This document shows, piece after piece, positions 33,734 to 42,291 of a stretch of DNA of 43,073 bases. The notes under the pieces were generated by a model. It had not been told where the DNA came from. It saw only the letters and a program-made list of their open reading frames with translations, and did not search any database. A program made the translations under genes and the position numbers. How positions within the stretch are numbered: position 1 is the stretch's first letter; each line of letters begins with the position of its first letter. This DNA is from an uncultured bacterium (GTDB taxonomy: Bacteria > CSSED10-310 > CALFER01): NCBI GenBank assembly GCA_937951895.1, contig CALFER010000031.1, forward strand, positions 1 to 43,073, read 5' to 3'.

Positions 33734-36700
33734 TCATTCGTCGATCAGGAAAGAAAACACCGAAATGTTGCTCACCAGATTAGAATTCGCCGAGTTCAAC
33801 AGCGCGAAGTAGTAGGCACACTCAATCGGTTCGACCAGTGTCATGTCCGGGAAGGTCATTTGCCAGATTTGTGTTGCCGGAATCGTTGTATCCGGGAAGA
33901 ACGGAAATGAGATCAATGGTCCGGCTTCTGAACCCATGTTTAACACCGGCGGGAAACCAGTCGTGTCGTATCTGTAAAAGTAGTACGCAATCCCGACGCG
34001 AAGAATCAACCAGGCATCGACCGAGTGAGTCGAACCACTCATGTTACTCATCGCGATTGAAAGCATCATCGTATCCCCGCTGTGAAACTCGGTCGCGTTC
34101 AATGTCACCTCCACCTGTACTGCTCCGGTCGCTGTCGCAGTCGGCTGAGGCGTGTGGGTCGGCATGGGCGTCGGTGTGTGCGAAGGTGCAGGGGTTTCAG
34201 TCGGAACCAACGTGGCGGTGTTCGTCGGACTCGGAGTCGGCGTTTGCGTCGCGGTCGGGGATGGAGTTCGGGTCGGTGTCGGCGAGGGTGTCATGGTTCG
34301 AGTGGGCGTGCGTGTCGGCGTGAACGTTGGAGGAACAGTCGGTGTCCGTGTCGGGGTGTGCGTGCGCGTCGGAGTAAACGTCGGGGTAGATGTCGGGGTA
34401 AATGTCGGGGTAAATGTCGGGGTCTGCGATGGAGTCGCCGTCCATGTTGAGGTGGGAGTTTCCGAAGCTGTGTGCGTCGGTGTATTCGTTACTGTCGAAG
34501 TCGGATCAGGTGATGGGGTTTCTGTCGGAGGCGGCGATGGCGTCTCCGTCGGCGTCGTCTCAGCGTACTGATTGAGCCATACCACATTGGGCGACTCCAG
34601 TGTATCGCAGCCGACCACAACATCGATATCGCCATCCTGATCCAGGTCTCCGGATGCCGCATATTCACTGGATCCGATCCCCAGACTCTGCCCATTGGTG
34701 GAAAACACTCCCGAGCCATCATTCAACCATACCGTATCGGGTTGCGAATCGTTGCAGATGAAGAGATCCAGATCCGAATCGCCGTCGAAATCCGCCAGAA
34801 CGAGATCCGTGCTTTGCGAGCCGCCGAGCGTCTGTCCGCTGTCGGTGAACAGTCCGTTTCCATCATTGAGCCAGACAGTCGCGGGTTGATTGTGCCAGGC
34901 ACAGATTACGGCATCCGGATCGCCGTCGGCATCGACGTCGCCCAGCTCCACTCCCGAACTGACCTGTTGAGGGAACACCTGCCCTGTGCCTGCAAATGAG
35001 CCGGTCCCGTCATTGAGCATGACGACATTCTGATTGCTGTGCGCAAGAAACAGATCGAGATCGCCATCGGCATCCAGGTCTCCGAATGCCGCCTCATGCA
35101 TGTAGTTGCTGTAGCTGATTCCGCTGTTGACGAAGAAACCGGTCCCATCGTTCAGCCAGATTTGGCTCGCGACGGACATCGATTTGGAGATGAACGCATC
35201 CAGATCGCCATCTCCCTCGATATCACCGAGCGCAACGTGCTGGTTCCCGTCGCCGGTGCCGAGACTTTGACCTGAATTCGTGAACACACCTCCCGAATTG
35301 AAAAATACCTGCGAAGAATCGTAATAGCGAAGTGCAAAACAATCCAGATCGCCATCACCATCCAGATCCGCCAGGGCAGCGTGATGCAATGCATTTCCAA
35401 CGTTCTGTCCGCTGTTCGTGAAGGTTCCGGATCCATCGTTGAGGTAGATCAGTCCGTGTGAACCGGTGACGAAGACATCGAGATCACCATCCGAATCCGT
35501 GTCACCGATCGCAACTGCACGGGTATAGTCCGACGCAACCTGCTCTGCGCTCTCGATGAACGTGCCGTGCCCGCTCTCGACGATTGTCCTGAATTGCCAG
35601 ACAAACGGCCGGACCGGCACACCTCCCGCATGTATCCCGTTTGTGATGGATGCCTCGATGCGTTCTCCGGGATGAAAGTTCACATCCGGATCCAGGACGA
35701 AATCCGTCTGGTTGATGGTGAATGTGCCGGAAATCGATGCATGATATTGAGAATGCGCGATGAATGTGTCCGAACGGACGGTCCCCGGATCGATGTTTCC
35801 GTCGATGAGAACGCCCAAATTCGCATTCAGCATGACATTCTGACTGTTGGGAACGGGCACCACCGATAGAATATCCACTGGAGTGTATGGGGTGGGTGTT
35901 GGAGAATCGGTGGGAGTCGGTGTTTCCGTAGGTGTCCAGGTCGGAATGGGTGTATCCGTCGGTGTCGGGGTTACAGTCGGAGTTTCGGTTGCAGTCGGCG
36001 TTTCGGTTGCAGTCGGAGTCGGTGTGTGACTCGGAGGCGGGAGGGTCGGGCTGGGCGTCGGCGTATCAGTGGGAGTATCGGTCGGTGTCACTGTCGGCGT
36101 CTCGCTGGGGGTCGCCGTCGCTTCCGGAGCGAACCGCATGACGGTTGCCTTGTTCGAGACCGTTGCGTCGCTGAAGATCACATACGGTATGTCAGCGCTG
36201 TCGAACGCAATATCGATATAGCTGACGCCCCCCGAGGAAAAGCCGGCGGAACCGATTGTTTCCCATGCCGTCCCGTTGAATCGCATGGCGGTTGCTTTTC
36301 CACCGGAGGCGTTGTCGATGAACGCCACGACAGGAGTATTGGCACTGTCGATTGCGATGACGGGCGTTCCGGCGTAATCCGCGGAAAAACCGACCGGACC
36401 CACGGCCTCCCATGCCGTGCCGTTGAACCGTCTGACGCTTGCCTTTTCCGCGGCACTGCTGTTTCGATAAGCCACATAGGGGATATCATTGCCGTCGATC
36501 GCCATGTCGACCGAGGCCGCAACGCCTGAAAACCCGGCTGTGCCGACCAGTTCCCATGTTGACCCGTTGAACCGCATCACCGTCAGAGCATAGCTCTGAG
36601 ATGAATCTCTGAACGCGACATACGGAACATCGAGCGAGTTGATTGCGAACGCGAGTGTGTTGGCGCTGCCGGCTGAAAAACCGGCGCTCCCGACGCCTTC

Positions 36701-37231
36701 CCAGGCCGATCCGTTGAACCGCATCACCGTCACTTTGCTTGAGTTGTTAGAGTCGGCGATTGCGATATACGGGATGTCACTGCTGTCGAGAGCCATCCGC
36801 ATGTAGTCGACCCACGGAGAGGTGAATGCTTCGGCGCCGATGAGTTGCCAGGACGTCCCGTCGAATCGTTTGACGGTTCCCTTGTTCTGAAGATTCCCCT
36901 CGCAATAGGCAATCACGGGAGCATTCCCGCTGTCGATCGCGATGTCCGGCCATCCTGCGCCACCCACCGATGTGCCTCCCGCGCCGACACTTTCCCAGAC
37001 CGTTCCATTAAAGCGGATCACGGAGGCATTCCATCCGGCTCCGACATCCTGGCAGACCGTGTAAGGCATGTCGTCACTGCCGATGGCGATCTTCGCAAAT
37101 GCACTCTGTCCGGCCGAAAACCCGCTGGACCCGACAACTTCCCAGCCACCTTGCGCGGGTGTGCCGCCCCCGAGACAGATACAACCGAACAGGACGACCG
37201 CCGACTTGATACCAACCACGAAAGATCTCAT
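33734..37231 (-). CDS. Very large secreted FG-GAP/VCBS repeat protein with N-terminal beta-propeller-like repeats and shared C-terminal domain
   Basis: 1165-aa exported protein; ATG 37231 follows GGGGAGG and a sigma-70 promoter lies 95 bp upstream. After the signal peptide, residues about 25-365 hold about eight repeats of 45 residues built on VMRFNGTAWExVGxxGFSxG, probably a propeller. A Pro/Thr linker (about 368-450) is followed by an SbsA-type Ig-like domain (ILSVVPVPNSQNV, PGERIEASITNG, about 451-560). About seven FG-GAP/VCBS repeats (about 565-880) each carry a calcium-type loop such as DTDSDGDLD, DLDGDGDLD, DVDADGDPD. A second, about 147-residue linker precedes the divergent shared domain (about 1038-1165; LNATEFHSGDTMML, WLILRVGIAYYFY). 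This is a calcium-dependent integrin-like surface protein in outline; no enzymatic motif. Confidence 0.9.
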   Translation of the reverse strand: MRSFVVGIKSAVVLFGCICLGGGTPAQGGWEVVGSSGFSAGQSAFAKIAIGSDDMPYTVCQDVGAGWNASVIRFNGTVWESVGAGGTSVGGAGWPDIAIDSGNAPVIAYCEGNLQNKGTVKRFDGTSWQLIGAEAFTSPWVDYMRMALDSSDIPYIAIADSNNSSKVTVMRFNGSAWEGVGSAGFSAGSANTLAFAINSLDVPYVAFRDSSQSYALTVMRFNGSTWELVGTAGFSGVAASVDMAIDGNDIPYVAYRNSSAAEKASVRRFNGTAWEAVGPVGFSADYAGTPVIAIDSANTPVVAFIDNASGGKATAMRFNGTAWETIGSAGFSSGGVSYIDIAFDSADIPYVIFSDATVSNKATVMRFAPEATATPSETPTVTPTDTPTDTPTPSPTLPPPSHTPTPTATETPTATETPTVTPTPTDTPIPTWTPTETPTPTDSPTPTPYTPVDILSVVPVPNSQNVMLNANLGVLIDGNIDPGTVRSDTFIAHSQYHASISGTFTINQTDFVLDPDVNFHPGERIEASITNGIHAGGVPVRPFVWQFRTIVESGHGTFIESAEQVASDYTRAVAIGDTDSDGDLDVFVTGSHGLIYLNDGSGTFTNSGQNVGNALHHAALADLDGDGDLDCFALRYYDSSQVFFNSGGVFTNSGQSLGTGDGNQHVALGDIEGDGDLDAFISKSMSVASQIWLNDGTGFFVNSGISYSNYMHEAAFGDLDADGDLDLFLAHSNQNVVMLNDGTGSFAGTGQVFPQQVSSGVELGDVDADGDPDAVICAWHNQPATVWLNDGNGLFTDSGQTLGGSQSTDLVLADFDGDSDLDLFICNDSQPDTVWLNDGSGVFSTNGQSLGIGSSEYAASGDLDQDGDIDVVVGCDTLESPNVVWLNQYAETTPTETPSPPPTETPSPDPTSTVTNTPTHTASETPTSTWTATPSQTPTFTPTFTPTSTPTFTPTRTHTPTRTPTVPPTFTPTRTPTRTMTPSPTPTRTPSPTATQTPTPSPTNTATLVPTETPAPSHTPTPMPTHTPQPTATATGAVQVEVTLNATEFHSGDTMMLSIAMSNMSGSTHSVDAWLILRVGIAYYFYRYDTTGFPPVLNMGSEAGPLISFPFFPDTTIPATQIWQMTFPDMTLVEPIECAYYFALLNSANSNLVSNISVFSFLIDE
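34121..34561. repeat. Low-complexity Pro/Thr-coding DNA with 12-bp tandem units
   Basis: Codes the second linker of the FG-GAP protein on the minus strand. Near 34375-34430 the plus strand shows back-to-back GTCGGGGTAAAT-type units. Opposite-strand frames here read Val-Gly repeats and are artefacts. Such tracts are prone to slippage. Confidence 0.8.
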
Positions 37232-37325
37232 AGTGCCTCCCCTGCTTGGGCGCTCCACGATGCGACTCGACGCACCCTAATTCAGTTTTCTTAATGAGTT
37301 ATCAACACGACTGTCTTCAGATTTG

Positions 37326-37355
37326 AGTATATCGGCAGCAGGTCGGTCTTGTCAA
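37326..37355 (-). promoter_or_regulatory. Strong sigma-70 promoter of the FG-GAP protein
   Basis: Minus strand: perfect -35 TTGACA (37350-37355), 18-bp spacer, -10 TATACT (37326-37331). Best promoter match seen in the window. Confidence 0.65.
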
Positions 37356-37373
37356 AAACGAATGCTGCGGCAC

Positions 37374-37387
37374 GCTGAGATCTCAGC
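37374..37387. promoter_or_regulatory. 14-bp palindrome between divergent genes
   Basis: Perfect palindrome GCTGAGATCTCAGC, 19 bp upstream of the -35 of the FG-GAP gene promoter and 90 bp upstream of the selenoprotein start. Possible operator; the position is suggestive only. Confidence 0.3.
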
Positions 37388-37476
37388 ACACATGGCACAT
37401 GGATTGCAGATTTTTATTCCGTCATCAATCATGTCAGACCGGATGAACGTTCGTGAATCGACAAGGAGATCGTCGT

Positions 37477-39774
37477 ATGAAAAACCTGATCGGAGTCGTG
37501 ATCCTGATCATGTGCTGTTTCTGGATGCCAACGGCCGGTCAAGCCGTCTATGGGGTCGGGGACACGGTCGCAAACTTCACACTTCCCGATGGTGATGGCC
37601 GCTATGTCTCACTGCATGACTTCAACGGCATGGCCATCCTGATTTACTTCTGGGGTGATTGCTGAGGAGGTCCCGAAGCAGGGGCTCTGCTTCTACAGGA
37701 TCTCTGGGAGGATTTCGACGATCAGGGACTCGTCGTACTGGCACTCGGTGTCGGCCAGTCACAGCAAGCCTGTCGGCAACTGGTCCAATCATGCGATTTG
37801 ACGTATTTTGTATTATCTGATCTGAGTGAATCCGTTTTTTCATTGTTTTCCTCGGGCGATTATCCCCACACCGCGGTGCTCCGATGCGATATGAATCTCC
37901 GATACACGTTCGCCGGTTTTGAGGAGAGCACCGCTCGAACCCAGATCAATCAGCAGCTCGCACTGGTCGTCGCCGGAACCCATACCGCTCGTCCCGACAC
38001 AGAAAACACCTCAGATCCCTACCCGGTCATCGCTCGTCTCGAACCCCATTCTCCGTTTCTGGCCGGCTTCCCGAAACTCGCCTGGCGTGCCGCCGGTTCC
38101 GCCACCTTTTCGGAACTCACCATGTCGATCACGAATTGGATGAACTATCAGGCACTTGTTCCGGCTCAGCCCGAAGACACCACGATCGAATACTACATTC
38201 TGATCGACAACCAGGCCGGATGCGACCGGACTCTCCCGATGCATGCGCCCGATGAGCTGTATTCGTTCCGTGTGGGAGTGGATGACACCTCCCCCGTCAT
38301 CGAGCATTCCTACCGGCCGTTCGCGGCATCGACACTACTGCCGTTGCAGATCACCGCAATCATCACGGATAACATGGGCGTCGATCATGCGGACCTGGAG
38401 TATCGCGTCAACGGAAGTGATCTCGAAATTCTACCGATGACCGGAACGGAAACGATGACCGCGGTGATTCCCGATACGCTCGTTCCGGATGATGTGATCG
38501 AGTATCGCATTCGTGCGGTCGATAGCGCTCAGATCCCGAATATGACGGTTGCGCCGGTTGAGGGATTTTATTCTGTTACGATTGTCGAACGATTGCCGGT
38601 GTATGTTTACGATCGGGACGGATCGGGCAATTCCGGCCCCGAGATTGCATCGAGGATCGGCGATATGGGCGTGTACGTCGAGTACAGCCGGAATCTGCCG
38701 ACCGACCTGGATGCCTATCAGTCCATATTTGTCTGTCTGGGCATTTTTGGTGCCGGAAGTCACGTGCTGACAACGACGGAAGGACAAGCGCTCGCGGCGT
38801 ATCTCAACGGAGGCGGAAATCTGTATATGGAAGGAGGCGACACCTGGAATTTCGATCCTGCGACTGCCGTTCATCCGATGTTTCACATCAATGGCGTGAG
38901 TGACGGCACGGGGGATGCTTCGATCATCTACGGAGTCGCCGGGACGATGACTGGCGGGATGTATTTTCAGTATCAATCCGGAACGGCGTTCAACAGTTAT
39001 ATCGATCACCTGACGCCTCAAACCGGTGCGCAGCTCATCCTCGAAAACTACTCACCCAGTTACGGCACGGCGATTGCGTATAATCAGGGGACATACCGGA
39101 CGATCGGATCGAGTCTCGTGATCGGCGGATTGATCGATACCGGTGCCGATACGACAATCGGTGATCTGCTGGCGGCCTATCTGATGTTTTTCGGAGTGGA
39201 CACCGGGCAGGTGACACCCACCCCGACTCCTGTCGTGACGCCGCCGACCCCGACACCTTCCCGAACCGCTACACCCTCCCGGACACCGACGGTCACGGCA
39301 ACCCCGTCCCGGACTGCGACGCCGACCTCGTCGCCATCACCGACAGAAACGTCGCAGCCGCCGACACCTCCTCCGACGATGTCTCCGACACCGGTTCCCC
39401 CGACTCCGACACCAGTGTGCGCGAATCTGGGCGTGAGAGTCTGGATGCCGGCGAGTTACTTCCAGGCCGGTGATGCGTGTGCATGCAGTGTGCTGACCTG
39501 CAATCCGGGCGATCAGTCGATTGAGGATGTGCCGCTGTTTGTCGTTTTGGACGTATTCGGCAGCTACTTCTTCGCACCTGGTTTCAATGAATACGATTAT
39601 CAGACCATTACGCTGCATCCGGGTGAGCAGGAATGGGTGATACTGGCGGAGTTTTCGTGGCCGGAGGGCGCTGGCACTGCGGAAGGGATCCGTTGGTATG
39701 CGGCGATGACGGATTCAACGAAGACAGAGCTTTTCGGCTCAATGGACACATTTGCCTTCGGCTGGGGGGAATAG
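37477..39774 (+). CDS. Candidate secreted selenoprotein: thioredoxin-fold (TlpA/AhpC-like) with in-frame TGA and multidomain C-terminus
   Basis: Read through as 765 aa with Sec at codon 63 (TGA 37663-37665). AAGGAGAT precedes ATG 37477. Signal peptide about 1-25; then a thioredoxin-like fold: VGDTVANFTLPDGDGRYVSL, ILIYFWGDC-U-GGPEAGALLLQDLW (U where TlpA-type proteins have the first active-site Cys), GLVVLALGV, LTYFVLSDLSE and DYPHTAVLRCDMNLRYTFAGF (the conserved cis-Pro strand). The fold is intact only if the TGA is read, and the same frame stays open with coding-type sequence. Residues about 265-365 are Ig-like; 372-575 resemble a GATase-like fold (VYVYDRDGSGNSG, AAYLNGGGNLYMEGGD); 581-645 are a Pro/Thr linker; 647-765 are the Cys-type shared domain (MPASYFQAGDACACSVLTC, FSWPEGAGTAEGIRWYAAM, FGWGE). 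Alternative: a nonsense-disrupted pseudogene. Confidence 0.75.
37666..37700 (+). promoter_or_regulatory. Candidate bacterial SECIS element
   Basis: Nine nt after the TGA, GAAGCAG (37675-37681) pairs perfectly with CTGCTTC (37687-37693) around the loop GGGCT; TCC (37671-37673) and GGA (37698-37700) can extend it across an internal loop. The loop begins with G and lies 16 nt after the TGA, inside the known bSECIS window (from established knowledge, about 16-37 nt, apical loop with G in its first two positions). The element is translated, as in other bacterial selenoprotein genes. Confidence 0.6.
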
Positions 39775-39792
39775 TCCGGTCGACTCTCGAAT

Positions 39793-42210
39793 CTAGGATG
39801 CAGTTAAAAAACCCATGACGGCTTGCATGACTGCAATTCGATTGGCCGGACTGTCGATTGCTTCGAATCCGAAACTGAAGAACACGACCCGGTATCCGTT
39901 GCGATAGCTGACACCCGCTGCACCATCCCCATTGGCATAGTTGTAGCAGATCGTGCCTCCGTTGGCTGCACTGATGGACGACGGATAAGACTGATTGTTC
40001 GCACCGCCGGTGCCCGAGATCGAGTCTGACCGCCCGGTGAGAAAATCTGCGCCGGTCAACAACGTGTAGTCTGTGTCGTCTTTAAGATATCCGGCATGGA
40101 GATAGGTTCCCATGAAGTTACCCGAATCAGTCCGAATGTCATATCCGATGTCCTGGCCGGACAGGAACAACTTCCCGCCATTGTTGAGATATGTCGTCAG
40201 ATTGGCCTGATCCGTTGCCGACAGGGTGGTCGAATAGTCGTTACCACAAAACCACACGACGATGCCATACGAACTCAATGTCGCTGACGTTGGAGACCCC
40301 TGAGACGAAACGGTCCATTTCGTACAGGTTCTGCCGGCTCCCGTCAGAGCATCCGTATAATAAGTTTCGTACGTGCTGCCATTATCATCATCAACTAGCA
40401 AAACTGCCGTGCTTCCCGAAGGTGTCGGTGTGCGCGTGGGCGTCCGGGTCGGCGTTGACGTGACCACCGATGTCGGCGTTCGAGTCGGAGTCCGCGTCGG
40501 GGTTCGGGTCGGCGTATTCGTCATGGATGAGGGGGTCGGAGTGGGAGGATTCGGGGTTGCGGTTGCAGCCTGAGGCGTTGACGTCGGAGCGGTGGTCCCA
40601 CGCAGGAATGCAAGCACTTTCTGCATCACGGTCGTTCGCGACGCCGCACTGTTGATGGCTTCAAATCCGAAACTGAAATACATCGTCCGATACGTGGCGT
40701 TGCTGAACTGAATGCCTCCGGAACCGCTGCTGTTGTCGTATGCAAAGCAGGACACGCCGCCGTTGGCTGCACTCATCGCGGACGGATAACTCTGATTGTT
40801 CGCGCCTCCTGTCCCGGAAATGACGATGTTCGTTCCGGCAAGACCTCCGGCACCTGTCAGGTTGTAGTAGTTCGTGTCATCCGATACGAATGCCGCATGG
40901 AGATAATTCGCATAGATCCCGCTGGAATCCGTTTTAACGTCGTATCCGATGTCCTGACCGGTCAGGAACAGCCTCCCTCCGCCATTCAAATACGAAATCA
41001 GATTGGTCTGGTCGGCAGCCGTCAGAGACGTGCTGTAATCACCGCCGCAGAACCAGATGACGATCCCATGAGACTGCAGCTGCAGCAATGTCGGGCTGCC
41101 CGTCACCTGATCGTATGCTTCTCCCAGACTCGTCAGGGCCGCCGTGTAGTAGCTTTCATACGCGCCGTTGTTATCGTCGTCAACGAGAAGAATCTGAGCG
41201 CCGGGTGTGGATGAGGGAGCAATTGTGGGCGTCCGTGTGGGGGTATTCGTCCGGGGAACCGGAGTGCTCGTCGATTGTGCAGGAGTCGGAGTGCGGGTGG
41301 GCGTTCGAGTCGGTGTCCGCGTGGGTGTCGCCGTCGAGGGCGCAACCGTCGGCGTCGATGTCGGATCGGAAGCGGACCCCACCGAGAACGCTTTCATCAC
41401 GGCCATGTGCTGCATGCCCGTCACATGCGAATCACCGAACTGAACGGGCGAAACATCACTCAGCGGCGTATAAACGTGGCTGTCGAACACCAGTCCGTTC
41501 GAGTAACTGCCCGATCCGATGATCAGGGTGGTGTGCCGTGCTTCCAGCAGTGCATTGGGCATAACCCAGTCGTACGGTTCGCTCCGCGGTTCATTCGTAT
41601 CGCTCTCTCCTTCCTGATCTTTGGGCGTATGACCATCGGCAGTCAGGAACGTTTTGAATGTGGTGATCGCGGATTCGGTGCGAGAACCGGTATTGAGATC
41701 GCCTCCGACAACGATGTAGTGATCGGGATTGAAGTTCGCCTGGATGTAACTCTTGATAAGTTTGGCTTCGTTGTTGCGGGTCGTGGCTGAACTGGACAGA
41801 AGATGCACGCTGACGACCTGAAGATTGATGTCGCCCGGGATATCGATCACTGCCCATGCGAAATCGCGGTTGTCCACGTATGTATCGGCCCATTGACCGG
41901 ATGAGATGATGGGGTACCGGCTGACGATTCCGTTCGGAATCTGTTCGCTATCGGTTTCAACGTAATAATCGTATTCCGACCCGAAAGCCGTATCGACCAG
42001 ATCGTCGAGAGTCCCTGATTCGTAGTTGAATTCCTGAATCAGGACGACATCAGGATTGAGCCCCTGAAAGATTCTGATTCCGGGGGATTCATACGCCTGG
42101 TAGTTCCCGCTACTGAGATTCGCCGCCATGACGGTGATGATCTCTGCGGATGCCCACGGAACAAAGGACATGCAAGACAACCCAAGAATCACAGCGATTA
42201 CACTCTTCAT
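39793..42210 (-). CDS. Secreted EEP nuclease-like protein with tandem GATase-like domains
   Basis: 805-aa exported protein. I start at ATG 42210, where GAGG is 9 nt upstream and a typical signal peptide begins (MKSVIAVILGLSCMSF); two other ATGs (42219, 42225) are in frame. Residues about 25-280 are an EEP domain with DVVLIQEFNY, VVGGDLNTGSRTE, PYDWVMPN and DSHVTGMQHMAV, a close paralogue of the 4679-6070 protein. After a Pro/Thr linker come two about 200-residue copies (about 339-538 and 602-805) sharing LLVDDDN, GIVIWFCGGDYSTSL, SYLNGGGRLFLTGQDIGYD, ISGTGGANNQSYPSAMSAANGG and YFSFGFEAI, a GATase-1-like/ThuA-like sandwich. It lacks the shared domain and ends right after copy 2, 18 bp from the convergent selenoprotein gene. 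Confidence 0.9.
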   Translation of the reverse strand: MKSVIAVILGLSCMSFVPWASAEIITVMAANLSSGNYQAYESPGIRIFQGLNPDVVLIQEFNYESGTLDDLVDTAFGSEYDYYVETDSEQIPNGIVSRYPIISSGQWADTYVDNRDFAWAVIDIPGDINLQVVSVHLLSSSATTRNNEAKLIKSYIQANFNPDHYIVVGGDLNTGSRTESAITTFKTFLTADGHTPKDQEGESDTNEPRSEPYDWVMPNALLEARHTTLIIGSGSYSNGLVFDSHVYTPLSDVSPVQFGDSHVTGMQHMAVMKAFSVGSASDPTSTPTVAPSTATPTRTPTRTPTRTPTPAQSTSTPVPRTNTPTRTPTIAPSSTPGAQILLVDDDNNGAYESYYTAALTSLGEAYDQVTGSPTLLQLQSHGIVIWFCGGDYSTSLTAADQTNLISYLNGGGRLFLTGQDIGYDVKTDSSGIYANYLHAAFVSDDTNYYNLTGAGGLAGTNIVISGTGGANNQSYPSAMSAANGGVSCFAYDNSSGSGGIQFSNATYRTMYFSFGFEAINSAASRTTVMQKVLAFLRGTTAPTSTPQAATATPNPPTPTPSSMTNTPTRTPTRTPTRTPTSVVTSTPTRTPTRTPTPSGSTAVLLVDDDNGSTYETYYTDALTGAGRTCTKWTVSSQGSPTSATLSSYGIVVWFCGNDYSTTLSATDQANLTTYLNNGGKLFLSGQDIGYDIRTDSGNFMGTYLHAGYLKDDTDYTLLTGADFLTGRSDSISGTGGANNQSYPSSISAANGGTICYNYANGDGAAGVSYRNGYRVVFFSFGFEAIDSPANRIAVMQAVMGFLTAS
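39796..40407 (-). repeat. Tandem domain copy 2 in the EEP protein
   Basis: Second GATase-like unit, paired with 40597-41196. Protein-level conservation is high over blocks such as FLSGQDIGYD and ISGTGGANNQSYPS. It indicates an in-gene duplication, now diverged. Confidence 0.8.
40597..41196 (-). repeat. Tandem domain copy 1 in the EEP protein
   Basis: First GATase-like unit, partner of 39796-40407; the two are separated by a Pro/Thr linker of about 63 residues. Confidence 0.8.
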
Positions 42211-42270
42211 CTTCGTCATCCTCATTCAGGCAAACACCGGTTTTTAGGCCCATTATGACTAGTCAAGTAT

Positions 42271-42291
42271 TCAGAATTCAGGAGTCAGAAT
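42271..42291 (+). repeat. Left arm of perfect 21-bp inverted repeat
   Basis: Begins TCAGAATTCAGGAGTCAGAA and covers the stop codon of the four-helix-bundle gene. The right arm at 42642-42662 is its exact reverse complement. A partial extra copy (TTCAGAAT) follows at once. Confidence 0.85.

Noticed and set aside
34121..34561. Short repeated units that could look like a CRISPR array
   Set aside because: Units are directly adjacent, about 12 bp, in frame, with no spacers; they code Pro/Thr linker.
34152..34571. Plus-strand Val-Gly-rich frames opposite the Pro/Thr linkers
   Set aside because: Mirror image of Pro/Thr codons on the minus strand; no ribosome site or protein-like composition.
37453..37665. 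Separate 62-codon gene ending at the TGA
   Set aside because: It would cut a thioredoxin fold at its active site, while the rest of the fold continues in the same frame; read-through is simpler.
37798..39774. Independent gene starting at the ATG within the thioredoxin-like sequence
   Set aside because: No signal peptide or ribosome site there, and the residues before it belong to the same fold.
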